A DNA stretch of 64,000 nucleotides from Gracilaria domingensis (GCA_022539475.1 VCMS01000273.1:79824-143823), one strand, 5' to 3'. Positions 45,150 to 55,507 are shown, numbered from the stretch's first letter. The notes: generated by a model from the sequence alone, not told the origin. Numbers and translations: made by a program.

Positions 45150-47003
45150 TTACACCCCCGATGAGGGACCGGCACCGCCGCTACCGGAGGGACCCTGCGA
45201 AGGGTGCGGAACGGCGTAAGTCAGTATCCCTGCCATAGTGGTGAGATGATCGGGCACGATAATTCCAGCGTTCTGGAGACTGGCGCGCAACATCGCGATG
45301 TTCGCCGGAGAATCTCCCGGAGCGACCGGAGCTGTCGGGGGCGGAAGGACCGAAGGAACGGTAGCCGCTACAGGGGCCGGACCCACCACCGGAACACTCG
45401 CTTGAGTCGGAACATTCCAACCCACAGGAGCCTGGGGTACCCCGCCGCTGGCGTGCAACACCTGATTCACCGCCGGTAGGTCGTTCACCAACTCCTGGTC
45501 CATCTCGACGAGTGCGGCCGCCGCCTCTCCACCAGTATCCATGTTCGGATCATCCAGATCGACTGGGGCCACCCAGGTGTCACTGAACATGAACCCAACG
45601 GGGTGACTCTCTGGAATCGACCGTGGCTGGTTCGCTGCCCACTCTGCATACGCACTAGTCGTCATCGTACCCTCCCATGGGTCGTAATACACGAAATCTC
45701 CTGCAGTGGGATGTCTTCTACCGGGTGAGCGGTCGTAGTGACGACGAGGACCTTTCCCGCGTTGCGAACGGGGCACCGTTTCCCAATCGATTCCATCGAG
45801 AACATCCAAGATGTAATGGATCTCATCCACGTTCTCTTCGGACACCAAGGGAGTGTGCAAATTTAGCGAGCGGATAATGCTGCGAAGCATCGGCGTAATA
45901 TACCAAACACGGTAGTTGTCGTAAGCCTCCCAGAGGAGAAACGCTGCTACGCGTGCGGCCCACTCGCCGGCTACGAGAACCCACCATCCTGAACGCGGAT
46001 CGTTGATCAATCGGGAGCCGATGTAACTCAAGCACGGAGGCAGCTCTGCAAAACACCCTTTGGGTACCTCCACATCACGCCACCAATCTGGTAGAGGAGG
46101 GAACCGTCCAACACAGGCCTGCGGTCTGTACCTCTCGGTCTCGATATTCGGATACGGAATCAGATACCCATGAGGGGAACGAGCTTTCCGCTCAAACCGA
46201 ATGCGGTTGACGAACCCACCTTGGGAAGCGTTCTTGCGAAGATAACGGAACTCCGCTCGGAGTATGGGCCGATTCCAGCACAACATCAACCTCAATGTGG
46301 TCGGGCCATCGCCAGCGTACCGCGCATGGTCGAACGCCGCCAAATTTTCTCCATATCGGACTTCACCGAAAGTACGGTAGAACGGAGTATCGAACCCATA
46401 TGACGGTGGAACCAGGTGCTCGAGGTGCACTCGACTGAGTCTCCTGTACGCCAACTTCGCGTGTTCCGCGCGCGCGGTGTTCAGGTTCTCACCCTCGCGG
46501 GTATCGTACCGGAGGAGCATCGGGTCGATCGCTATACGAACTTTCCATTCTGGGGCTTGTACTACCGCTAACGGCAGACCGCCCGGTAGGAAGCCGTTTT
46601 CGGCATACGACTCCAGGAAAGTGTCATCGTTAACAGCTACCGGATGAAACCACGGTGCACGGCTGAACGCAAACCCATCACGGAGTGGATCGCGTACTGC
46701 GAGAGATTCCCTCGATATCCAACCAGCTTGGTTCGCCATCAGCGGCATCGCTTGCGCTGAGTTCCATAACGGAACGTTCACCGGGACCATCGGTTGAGAC
46801 TGAGGCAGTGGAGCCGTCGCAGAACCCGGCTGAGGGTAGTTCGACGCGCTCGCCTGACCCGTCGGGTGATGAGGAAACTGATTCGGCTTCATCGGAATGA
46901 CAGATGATGTACTGTGATCGAGTTCGGATACTTGAATACTCTGTTCGCTTGAGTGTGTATCGCGCTTGCGAGGTATAGAAACCGAGGAGTTGGTACCGCT
47001 CAT
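45150..47003 (-). CDS. Antisense ORF of element C, novel conserved family (intact)
   Basis: Start chosen at ATG 47003; the frame upstream begins only with TTG. It has about 617 residues. After a disordered N-terminus it carries the family core: FSRAPWFHP, YAENGFLPGG, FYRTFGEVRYGENLA, CWNRPILRAEFRYLR, GYLIPYPNIETERYRP, GRFPPLPDWW, KGCFAELPPCLSYIGSRL, GWWVLVAGEWAARVA, YDNYRVWYITPMLRSIIRSL, DRSPGRRHPTAGDFVYYDPW and ESHPVGFMFSD. An acidic stretch and a Pro/Ala/Val-rich tail follow. Its stop lies about 390 bases from the convergent chromodomain stop. It starts 80 bases inside the polypurine tract/3' LTR boundary, on the strand opposite gag-pol. It matches no family I recognise. Survival of an open frame of this length beside a damaged pol is notable. 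Confidence 0.75.
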   Translation of the reverse strand: MSGTNSSVSIPRKRDTHSSEQSIQVSELDHSTSSVIPMKPNQFPHHPTGQASASNYPQPGSATAPLPQSQPMVPVNVPLWNSAQAMPLMANQAGWISRESLAVRDPLRDGFAFSRAPWFHPVAVNDDTFLESYAENGFLPGGLPLAVVQAPEWKVRIAIDPMLLRYDTREGENLNTARAEHAKLAYRRLSRVHLEHLVPPSYGFDTPFYRTFGEVRYGENLAAFDHARYAGDGPTTLRLMLCWNRPILRAEFRYLRKNASQGGFVNRIRFERKARSPHGYLIPYPNIETERYRPQACVGRFPPLPDWWRDVEVPKGCFAELPPCLSYIGSRLINDPRSGWWVLVAGEWAARVAAFLLWEAYDNYRVWYITPMLRSIIRSLNLHTPLVSEENVDEIHYILDVLDGIDWETVPRSQRGKGPRRHYDRSPGRRHPTAGDFVYYDPWEGTMTTSAYAEWAANQPRSIPESHPVGFMFSDTWVAPVDLDDPNMDTGGEAAAALVEMDQELVNDLPAVNQVLHASGGVPQAPVGWNVPTQASVPVVGPAPVAATVPSVLPPPTAPVAPGDSPANIAMLRASLQNAGIIVPDHLTTMAGILTYAVPHPSQGPSGSGGAGPSSGV

Positions 47004-47067
47004 GACTGTGACGTATTTACGTACTTGCGTTTCGCACAAAACTTCAGCCTCGAAGTCGTTCTCGGCT

Positions 47068-47082
47068 CTAAAGAGGGGGAGA
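47068..47082 (+). promoter_or_regulatory. Element C polypurine tract
   Basis: CTAAAGAGGGGGAGA directly precedes the 3' LTR. Confidence 0.8.
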
Positions 47083-47526
47083 TGTAGAGCAACGCAATTT
47101 GCGTGGTTATCAGGATGATGCGCCTCATATACTCAGGGGAGTGATACGAGGATGCACTCGAAGAGTTATGAGTTGGACCCAATTTTGGCGGTTTCTTTTG
47201 GAATGGCTTTCCCACGGTTACCTGTAATCAGGGTTGCCATTGCTGGCCAATACTGCTAGGTGGACGCGTGTACTACACCACCGTGTGTGTGCATATTACG
47301 GGACAATAGGTAGTGCACCTGAGGTGCCTGACACTGGGCTAGCCACGTGTACGGACCCCTGCGGGTGTACATCACGTGTACATAGTTAGTTTAGACCTAC
47401 TTAGGTGAGCTCGACCTCGTCATCGCGAGCACCTTTGTAAAGTCAACCCGAGCACTTCTAAGTGAACTCTTTGTCGAGTAGCGCTCTCCTGAGTGGACTC
47501 TACACGAGTGAGGCTCTGGCGCCAAC
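47083..47526 (+). repeat. Element C 3' LTR, truncated to 444 bp
   Basis: Starts TGTAGAGCAACGC and matches 35289 onward with few differences until GGCGCCAAC, where homology stops. The inner (R/U5) half is missing. Confidence 0.85.
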
Positions 47527-47980
47527 GTCTGTGTTTCCGGAACGCTATGTCAAGAGGCTAGAATGCTATTTTGTGGATTGAATCGTTAAAAAATGTGCAA
47601 AGAATTGAATGTACGGCTATGTGCAAGCCAAAAAAAATTTTTTTGGATACCATACTTTCATTTATTCAAGCAATACTACAGAATTTGTAGAATGAGTGAA
47701 AGCGGACATAATTGCTAGTTCACCTCCATGACATGAAAGTTTTTGTACCTAGTATACTCAGACGGATTAGGTGGTAGCTCGATCTGGAAGCTACCAACGG
47801 CACTTGCATACTTGTCGATTGCAAATAAACACAAATAATGAATGTAAGCTAACTCTGGCTAGTACAACATTCCTGAAATGGTAGTTGCGCACATCCATTC
47901 CCGCACCGCTTTTCTACCTCCATCAACCCGGCAACTACTGTATCACCTCAATCAAAGTAAAGCACCTTCATCTCCTTCCT
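47527..47980. other. Intergenic, no gene recognised
   Basis: AT-rich compared with its neighbours, with an A8/T7 run near 47631. No convincing frame or repeat. It separates the transposon block from the gene-bearing part of the window. Confidence 0.5.
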
Positions 47981-48676
47981 CTACCTCCACCCGAATGATA
48001 GCGTACGAAATTCTTTCCCATCATCATTCTCAACCGTTTCCTCCTCATCCTCCACAACATCCTCCCAGCTCCACTTCTCCTCGTATCCAACAACACTGCT
48101 CCCTTTCCACACCGGCTTCGGAACAGTCCTGAACCCAACCCGTGTCCTCTTCTTACTATCCCCTTTTCCTTTCTTGTTCTCCACCTTCGGCTGAATTTCA
48201 TCCTCTTCTACCCCCACACTCCTCGGTTGGATCTACCTCTTCTCGCCAACCTTCCTCTTCAGACCTCTCTTCCTCACCAATTCTCCCTCCATCACCTCAT
48301 CCGCCCCAAAACTATCCGTCGCCGGTACAAAGTCTCTCGCATCCTCGTCCTCGCTTCCGATGCACACTCGTACCCCAACGCCGTTCACGATCTTCGTCTT
48401 CGGCGCCGGAGTTACCGGCGTTCCCTCCACACCCCCTACCCCGCCCTTCTTCCTCCCATTCACCTCCTTCGAGCTCCCCTCCAGATTCTCAATGCGTTTC
48501 ATCATCTTCTTCTGCTCCTCTTTCATCCCCCTCAGTTCCCTTACCACGAACCCTGTCACTTTCTTCGTCAGTCGACCCACGTCCTCTCCCATGCGCGTCC
48601 CCATCGCTCCGGCACACCCCAGCACTGCAGTGGCCCACCAGTCCAGCTCGTCCTTTTCTTCCTCCTCCTCGAACAC
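47981..48676 (-). pseudogene. Acidic/coiled-coil protein of unknown function, one in-frame TAG
   Basis: On the minus strand one frame runs from upstream of 48676 to 47981 with a single TAG at 48233-48235. It begins with an acidic stretch (FEEEEEKDELDWW) and continues with a Gly/Met-rich helical part and a Lys/Glu-rich coiled coil (KEEQKKMMKRIENLE). The part after the TAG is charged and acidic (EEKWSWEDVVEDEEE). No ATG was found in the frame, so an upstream exon or a truncation is possible. The plus strand is pyrimidine-rich, which favours such frames by chance, so the gene is uncertain. No known domain. Confidence 0.3.
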
Positions 48677-49400
48677 ACTCTTTAACTTCTTGTGCGACCG
48701 TACCCCTTCGTCCGACTCCCACGGCCACCTAATGTTCGAACGCGAATCGTCATCGCTTATGGTCGCGTTGGTAGAAGATCTGGTAGAAGAGCAAAAGGGA
48801 TATCGAAAGAAGAGAAATCAGGGAAGCCGAAAAGAACAGAACTCGCTGATCGTTCCTTCGCAAACCGATCACGGTGTACCAAGAGTAGACGCTTTCGTCC
48901 CATGACACTGTAGTACCGCCGCACCCGCTCATATCCGTCCAACCTCTGCATCGCAATTATTTTCATATTTACTAGCACAATTCTTCACTTTTGAACACTC
49001 TCTATGCTTCTCATTCTCCATGTTCTCCCAACCGTTGCGAGAAGGGCGTCCCTTTTCATACATGGTTCATGCCAGTAGTATATGAAATGAAATCATACCA
49101 CTACCATCATATCATGATTCTTCCGTCCTCTTCATCGCCCTACATTTTACTCTTCATGTACTCCGTCTCTTCATAGCTTTTCCATCACAGAAGCTAAGTT
49201 CGCCACTCGTTTATGAACACCTTCTTCACTTCAAATTTACAAGCCTTAAAGGAAACAAAACATAGATATAGCTCCTTCGATACACCTCTTTATAGGTAAT
49301 ATCTGCTCGTTTCGTTCTCAATAAATATATCTTCTCCTCGCCCCTTCTTTCTTCATTTCTTCTCCTCTTTCCTACCTACTCACAGGCAGCAGAGCTCACA
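48677..49400. other. Non-coding stretch upstream of the membrane-protein gene
   Basis: Short frames only. A TATA-like AATAAATATA lies near 49320, about 80 bases before the ATG at 49401, followed by a pyrimidine-rich stretch. This could be the promoter and leader, or include an intron acceptor (CTCACAG at about 49380). Inference only. Confidence 0.35.
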
Positions 49401-50603
49401 ATGGACTTCCAAAACATCCACAAGGTATCGCATGTACAGCTTCGCAACCAAACTGCTCTCATACCTATCCATCTCAACGCATTTCCCCATAGGACATACA
49501 TCACCTTTGACGACTGCCTTCAACTGAAGTACGACGTTGACACCGGGGAAGCCACGGTTCGAGGAGTCCAGACCCTTTTATCCCCCGAACTGCTGGATGA
49601 ACTCAGTGATGTTTATGACATACTTCACGAAGTTTCAATTCATGACCGAGTCCTTGAACATCCTCCCTTCTTCCACACAATTGGGAATCTTTCAGAGCTA
49701 CCCAACTACATGTCAGAGGCTCGGTCTTATTCACATAATCCCCTGAACATGCTCTCGCTATCCTCTCTCTTGGCATTCTCTCTCTTCGTTTCAGTAGCCA
49801 TAGGAGCTCTCTATGGGATTATAAAGCCTCTCACAACACACGCTCTTCTCTACGATCGCTCCTCCCGCCAAACACAACTGGGATTCACCATCCTGTACAG
49901 CATGCTCGAAACTATGTTTCACATTATTCTGTTTGAATTGGCATTCTCTCTTCACGCCACAAGGTATGGTAGACTCGCATATGGTCCAATGACTCCGTCG
50001 CACACATCCAGCACCGTTTCGGCACTGAGGAATAAATACCTCGGCATGGGCATCGGTGGGCTTATCGTCCTCAACCTCTCTATCTTCGTCACCTATCAGC
50101 TCCGTCCTCCTCCAATCGATGTCATGGATTCTCTCAAAACTGCATGTATTTCCTTCTTCCCCGGCGGTTTCTTCTTCGGCTTCTTCACCATTCTCATCAA
50201 CACATTTGGGATCTATTTATCTACAAAACATACGTTCAACAACATAGTTCCGCTCTCCAATCGGGTGGTATACCGGAGAAGAGGGCTAAATCCGTACTGC
50301 CGTTGTATTCTAAACTCGTTCCGGAAAGCTTTGTTCCTTCAGGATTTCCTGCTTTCTATCAGACTTTTTCTGAACAGAGTGGTCCCAGTTTTCTTCGCAC
50401 ACACACTCTCCGAGTCTTTGGACCCCGAATCCTTTGGTTCGTACAGAGATATCCCGCCCCTCCTCACAAACACCTTGTTCATTGTACTACTTGTATGCTC
50501 CGGAGTCGTCAAACACGCACCAAGAATCAACGCAAAGCGATACTTGTGCGCCATTGGTGAGCACCCTAGACCCCCGACACAACATCTACTGCCTTCTGGC
50601 TGA
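49401..50603 (+). CDS. Multi-pass membrane protein of unknown function
   Basis: The ATG at 49401 opens a 400-residue frame to TGA 50601. The first 125 residues are soluble and hydrophilic. About six hydrophobic segments follow: residues near 118-140 (SLLAFSLFVSVAIGALYGII), 160-182 (LGFTILYSMLETMFHIILFE), 213-235 (GMGIGGLIVLNLSIFVTY), 250-275 (FFPGGFFFGFFTILINTFGIY), 315-335 (LSIRLFLNRVVPVFFAHTL) and 352-372 (PPLLTNTLFIVLLVCSGVV). Phe-rich and Leu-rich membrane spans with basic loops suggest an integral membrane protein. I recognise no family. There is no N-terminal signal peptide, so targeting would use an internal anchor. It is convergent with the dioxygenase gene, which ends about 280 bases away. 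Confidence 0.6.
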   Translation: MDFQNIHKVSHVQLRNQTALIPIHLNAFPHRTYITFDDCLQLKYDVDTGEATVRGVQTLLSPELLDELSDVYDILHEVSIHDRVLEHPPFFHTIGNLSELPNYMSEARSYSHNPLNMLSLSSLLAFSLFVSVAIGALYGIIKPLTTHALLYDRSSRQTQLGFTILYSMLETMFHIILFELAFSLHATRYGRLAYGPMTPSHTSSTVSALRNKYLGMGIGGLIVLNLSIFVTYQLRPPPIDVMDSLKTACISFFPGGFFFGFFTILINTFGIYLSTKHTFNNIVPLSNRVVYRRRGLNPYCRCILNSFRKALFLQDFLLSIRLFLNRVVPVFFAHTLSESLDPESFGSYRDIPPLLTNTLFIVLLVCSGVVKHAPRINAKRYLCAIGEHPRPPTQHLLPSG

Positions 50604-50880
50604 CTTATTCACCAAGTGCGAGACAAGTAGTATACGAACATAAGTACATAACTGATACATGTTTCAATTAAACAGAATCTCTTCTCTACAAACATAGTTC
50701 CCACATATTCATGACGCTCTCCAGGATTGAAGTGTTTGGTATGGTATCCTATCCTTCCCTTCAATCTTGGGTAGAGTCGTCGCTTCCACAATTCTTAAAC
50801 TTTCTCTCGATTCACAAGATCATTTACTTCGAAACTATATTCGACACATAGATTACTACAAAGTTTCATCACATATTCAC

Positions 50881-52077
50881 TCAGTCCTCTTCGCCATCCT
50901 CAAGATCGTTTTCAATCTCCTCCACTTCATAATTCTCATCTTCGTCATCTTCTTCATACTGTTCTTCCCCTTCCTCTACTATCACCTCATCATTCTCCTC
51001 CTCCAAATTCGACGGTTCTGGATTCTTCCTCTTCTCCTTCATACTAACCAGGTCTTCATCCTCCTTGAACTGAGGTCGAAAGTGTGGGTTAAGGTGTACC
51101 GCATCCGGGAGGTTGTATTTCTCAGGTACGATGTACATGTGGTAACGAAACAAGGGAATCTCGGGGAATCTTCCATCCTCATTTGAAGCGCCTGCATGGA
51201 ACACATCACCTCTTCCAATAAATATAGACTTAGGCGGAACGAAAAATTTCCTCACAAACATCCCCCGTGCCAAACCTTCAAATGCCTTGGGAGTAACTGC
51301 GTAGTGTGTATGAGACCCTTCACATACCCAAATTGGAAACGACACACTTCCGGACACCAGCATAAAGTACCCCGGGTTCTTCTTTTCTTCCAGCTTATCC
51401 TCATTCGCCGAGGTCGGGAAATCCGTATGTAACTGCTGCCGCTTGCATCCAACTGCAGTGCATAACACCCTCCCTCCCGTCTTCGGCGCATACATCCTCT
51501 CCTTTTCCACCCTATTATCTTGTAAACCCATTAAAGCACATATCTGTCCCAGTCGGGCATCCAGTAAAGCTCTCTTCTTCACAAGCACATGTGTTTCTAC
51601 GGCTGCCTTCATGTCATCCACTATGCCTCTTCTCGTAGTCATGTACCTCCCACCATCTGCGTTGATGATCGGTATCCATGTGATTCGGTTCTCTGATATC
51701 CTAAGGTCTGGAGCCCTCTCGAAGTCCCTTCGGAAGAAGTCCAGTAATTCCACACTAACATCCCCGTCAATGAGCTTGCTCAAACTCTCTGTCAGCTTCA
51801 CCAACTCTCCATCCGATGCAAAGCCGTCAAGAATACAGAAACCTCTCTCTCGAAGCTCGACGTTCTTCTTCACAAAATAGACATACGCAAGAGAGTCGTT
51901 CTTCAGTGCATCCCCCCATAACGTCTTCTCGTCGACCTCCATGCCTTCCATTGCCGCGTTCAGGAGTTTATGGCCATGATACGCTGCATGCCAAAAGACT
52001 GCATGGTGCACACTTTCAAAGTCCTTGGGCTCCAACAAGTGGCCTCGGTGTTGCTTCTGGAGATGTATCGCATCCAT
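50881..52077 (-). CDS. 2-oxoglutarate/Fe(II)-dependent dioxygenase-like protein
   Basis: First ATG at 52077 (MDAIHLQKQ); the frame is open upstream to a TAG at 52120-52122. It is about 398 residues. The double-stranded beta-helix oxygenase signature is visible: RQQLHTDFP gives the HxD iron ligands, GRGDVFHAG about 75 residues later gives the distal His, and PLFRYHMY 17 residues further gives the Arg expected to bind 2-oxoglutarate. The C-terminus is a long Glu/Asp-rich tail. Such enzymes hydroxylate proteins, nucleic acids or small molecules. Placement beside ParB-fold and DNA-methyltransferase genes makes a nucleic-acid or chromatin substrate attractive, but that is inference. Because the ParB tail upstream is in the same frame, a ParB-dioxygenase fusion interrupted by one TAG is possible. 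TET/JBP membership cannot be claimed from motifs alone. Confidence 0.7.
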   Translation of the reverse strand: MDAIHLQKQHRGHLLEPKDFESVHHAVFWHAAYHGHKLLNAAMEGMEVDEKTLWGDALKNDSLAYVYFVKKNVELRERGFCILDGFASDGELVKLTESLSKLIDGDVSVELLDFFRRDFERAPDLRISENRITWIPIINADGGRYMTTRRGIVDDMKAAVETHVLVKKRALLDARLGQICALMGLQDNRVEKERMYAPKTGGRVLCTAVGCKRQQLHTDFPTSANEDKLEEKKNPGYFMLVSGSVSFPIWVCEGSHTHYAVTPKAFEGLARGMFVRKFFVPPKSIFIGRGDVFHAGASNEDGRFPEIPLFRYHMYIVPEKYNLPDAVHLNPHFRPQFKEDEDLVSMKEKRKNPEPSNLEEENDEVIVEEGEEQYEEDDEDENYEVEEIENDLEDGEED

Positions 52078-52119
52078 CCACGGGTACACAGATTTAATGA
52101 CATTCTCCACTCCAGTCGT

Positions 52120-54730
52120 CTACTTGCTTGGTAAGGTCTTCACCAACTTTAGCCACGAATCGTCACCTTCATATGCTACTTCTTCAGCCTTCTTCAGACC
52201 TGGCGCCAACACCTGCGGTACTGTGTCATCGAACGGGTCAGTGTCCTCTGCCTGTGAGACCACAATTGGTACTCCATCTGAGTCTGTGTCGCTGCCAATG
52301 GATATCTGATGACTTTTCAAACAAGTTTCTCACCCCCTTCGCACCAAGACTCCGCAGATGACTGATAACTTCATCCTGAACAGATTGAATACCCTCCGTC
52401 CTTGACTTCTTCCGTTGATTAGGGTTCACGTCTCTCATTGCATTCCTTCGTCGACGGCTTCGTCTTGAACTCCTCATGCTTCTTGTCTTCGATGGCATAT
52501 TCTCTTCACTTTCTACATCAGAGTCCTTAGAGCCCTTGCGCACTGGCGCTTTGGCCTTCCTACTTGCCGATCGTGTGGCCATTCTCTGCGTTGTAGACTC
52601 GTCTACCGCTTTGGTCTCAGACTGTGTTTCAGTCGGCGTAGTACCAGTGGCAGGTTTCAACATATCTACCCCTAAACTCTTTGCCAGCTTATCACGAGCA
52701 ATCCAGACTCTGCTCGAAATCCTTCCTTCCCAGAGCTTCTTATTCGAAGGTACTTCAATTCGTGCTGCCTGTGTTGCAAGGTACTCACGAACGGTGCGCA
52801 TTTCAAACTTTGTCACTTCCACCTTCATGGCATACGCTTCTTCCAATGTAACTTTCTTCTTCTTCGAAAGCTCCTCTGGCAAAGATTGAAGCCTCCTGCA
52901 GCAGATAAAGAAGTATTTGCGTACGTCTTCAAAACGACCCGTCAGTTTCGACACTCGCCTCCTGGAAAAGTATGCAACCAGAGCGTCGAGCGTGAAGTGG
53001 GTTGTATGCTCATCCATGATAAAGAATTCATCACTTGATATACAAGAAATTCCAATCTCATGGTAATCCCCACAAATCCGTTCCATATGTTCCAGCAATC
53101 CAAGACTTCTCGCCACCTTCAACCCCATCTCTGCAAATCTTGCCAAATGCTTGATATTGTACTGGCCAATGATACCGCAAACGCTTAGTGCGCCTGCGAC
53201 AGAGGTCCTCGTCATCTTGCTCAAGTCCTTTTTCTCTTCCTCAACCAGGACCCTTATAAATGACACAATAGAATGCACCTTGTCAGCAAAACCCATAAGA
53301 CGAGCTTGCTTCAATCCATCGTTTAGCACATTGCCAAGGCTCAAGATTTCCCTCGTGGTCATCTTCTGTCCATCTTTTCTCTTCCATAGCGAAACAGAAA
53401 GACCTCCACATAGATTCCTAATGTTGGGCATAGATTCACAGAGCTCTTTGAGTGCTACATAACGATGAGCTCCATCAATCAGCACACAATTCACTTTCAA
53501 GCGATTGTTCTGCACTATGTCCTTCTCGGACACATCCTGAGACAGAACAGCAACGCTCATGGTCCCAAGTGTCTGTAAGAAGCTTTTGCATCCAATCTCT
53601 TCTTTCAGAGCCTCGACATGATTCCGGAACAACCCTCTCACAGTCATTTCCGGAACTTGAATGAGCTCAATATCGACTTGAACAGACACATACTCGTAAT
53701 GATCTAAGTCAAATACCAAACTCGCTAAACTCGTATCGACATCATCAGGAGGTATCACATCACCTTCATCAAAGAGTTCATTGACGTTGCTTCCAAGGTT
53801 TTCCTTCACTAGAACCACGTCTTCGTCTTCGTCTTCATTCACGTCAATCACTTCCATTGTCACTCCACTACGATTTCCAGCCTGAGTAATAGCTTCCACA
53901 ATGCTGTTCCTCGATGCTCCAGACTGCACAATCGTAGCAGTTTGTTTACGAAATGCCGATACAGCACTCTCTGGGGTCGTGGTCATCTTGAATACTTGCA
54001 TCTGCTTTCCACCACCGTGAACGTTCGATGTTGTTTTCAGCTTTGGTACTGGCGCTTGTTTCCCGCCTTGGGGTTTTTTAGCATTCGACGGGGTTTTCAC
54101 ATGAGCCACTTTCATCTGCATTCGCTTTCGGGCACTGGATGGAGTTTTAGGTTCTACCACTCGCACCCGTTTCCCAGCAGTATTCAATGGCTTCTCAGGG
54201 GCGACGAATTTGGTACTCGGAGCACCCTTGTCTCCTTCATCAGCGCTTACGACGTCACCCACCTTAGACATTACGTTCAGGTCCCAGGCGTAGAAACCGG
54301 GCCTGTTCATGTCCTTCAATGTCTTCGGAAGAGAATCTTCATCGGTACACTTAAAGGGATAGGGATAGGGAGTGTCAAGCTCATGAGATATCTTCGCTCG
54401 CCATCTACCAACTAGATCTTCCCCTGGTTTTCCCTGCAGAGCATGTCCATGCATTTCCCTTCTGAACGATGTCTTCCCTCCACCAGCGTCCACTTCAACG
54501 AGAACAGCTTTCCCAATCGCTGCTTTGTTCCCTCCTGCCCCTCCCAACAACAAGGTCACTTCTTCGCCTGGTGCGGGCTTCGACTTCATAGCTGTGGATG
54601 CGTTCCCCGTCGCTGCGTTCGGTTCAGCAGTTCTGGTCCCGCTCCGAAGTTGTGGTGCCATGGTTCGTCGAGGCTTTCTCACCTTTCGAGAGCGTCTCAT
54701 TTGACCCTTTCCCAGTCCCCTCATATCCAT
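52120..54730 (-). CDS. ParB/sulfiredoxin-fold domain protein
   Basis: Start chosen at ATG 54730 (MDMRGLGKGQMRRSRK); the frame upstream uses GTG only. A long basic, disordered N-terminal part (about 330 residues, with repeated KTPS-like phrases) precedes a ParB-N-like domain at about 345-520. There, HVEALKEEIG and CVLIDGAHRYVALKEL match the ParB box pattern (acidic/Gly, HR, AL). An all-helical middle part and a Lys/Arg-rich, Ser-rich tail follow. The main frame stops at 52238, but a one-base shift near 52330, close to a GGGGG run, leads to an acidic tail ending in TAG at 52120. That tail reads as genuine protein and is in frame with the dioxygenase. ParB folds bind CTP and DNA or act as nucleases. 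The role here is unknown. It is divergent from the methyltransferase gene. Confidence 0.6.
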
Positions 54731-55010
54731 TATATGGTGCCAGTGTGTGTGATATACACGAGTCCTGGTGTTCTTCAAATCGTACGTTTGCTCCCGTGAA
54801 GTTGCAACCGCTCGTGTTCGAATCTCCGCCCTTTCTCGCGTGAGCACAATGGACGCAACCACTCACGTTCAAAACGGCTGCAATGCCCACGTGAGCAGTG
54901 TGGGTACAGTTCCTGATGGTTATAAATGGTTGGATCAATGTCTGATTCCGTCCTGGTTGACCACTGTCCCCGCCTTTCATCATCTTTGAACATCGCCCGA
55001 GCGCCGTGTG

Positions 55011-55086
55011 GGAACCGCGGTTCGCCGAGTTCATTGCCGAGATCATAGCTATGATCTCGGCTATGAACTCGGCGAACCGCGTTTCC
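55011..55086. repeat. 76-bp palindrome, left arm
   Basis: Centred between 55048 and 55049 (CATAG|CTATG). Two mismatched pairs over 38 base pairs. Confidence 0.85.
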
Positions 55087-55265
55087 GGCACGGCGCATCT
55101 GACGAAACGCCACGTGTATACCGCCGAAAGGACCCCCCCTGAGGACCCCCTGGAGACCACTTCTACTACACAATGCGCTCCAAAGCACCTGTTCTCACCC
55201 ACACCACCACTACCTGGTGGTGTTGCTGGCGTTTATGTGGGCAGTGAATAAGTGACGCCCCGTCG

Positions 55266-55427
55266 ATGGCCGCCGCCCTCCGTGCGCTGCTCCGCTCCCA
55301 CCGCATCGTCTCTCCTCCTCAAGCCCTTCCCCTCCGTCTTCCACGCTTGCTACACAATGTGTCCGAAGTGTCATCCGCGTCTCCATCGCTCTCCCGTTTA
55401 TTCGACGTCACTGCCCACATAAACGCC
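55266..55427 (+). pseudogene. Transit-peptide-like gene fragment in the foldback loop
   Basis: ATG 55266, in the spacer between the two arms, begins MAAALRALLRSHRIVSPPQA and goes on Leu/Pro/Arg/Ser-rich to LSRLFDVTAHINA. It has no acidic residue for over 30 positions, which is the composition of a mitochondrial targeting presequence. The frame continues into the right arm, where it no longer looks like protein. I infer that a host gene's first exon was captured by the foldback element. It could also be chance in GC-rich DNA. Confidence 0.4.
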
Positions 55428-55507
55428 AGCAAGGGGTCCTCCAGGGGGGTCATCAGGGGGGGTCCTTTCGGCGGTATACACGTGGCGTTTCGTCAATGCG
55501 CCGTGCC

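Larger units (their letters stand above)
35289..47526 (+). mobile_element. Ty3/Gypsy chromovirus-type element C (plus strand)
   Basis: 5' LTR 35289-36262, PBS, gag, pro-RT-RH-IN, chromodomain, convergent antisense ORF, polypurine tract and a 3' LTR truncated at 47526. Families A and C share protein order and signatures but differ in LTR sequence. C is the best preserved of the Gypsy copies, with only a few stops, plus an 0.8-kb scrambled insertion inside integrase at 41912-42715. Confidence 0.9.

Noticed and set aside
48142-48905. Ser/Pro-rich frames on the plus strand (48142-48732, 48360-48905)
   Set aside because: The strand is pyrimidine-rich, which yields Ser/Pro-rich frames in any phase. 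The minus-strand acidic/coiled-coil frame is the better candidate and is itself weak.
54624-55251. Frames running through the foldback arms (for example 54624-55202 minus, 54775-55188 minus)
   Set aside because: Palindromes give open frames on both strands with mirrored peptides; these are not genes.
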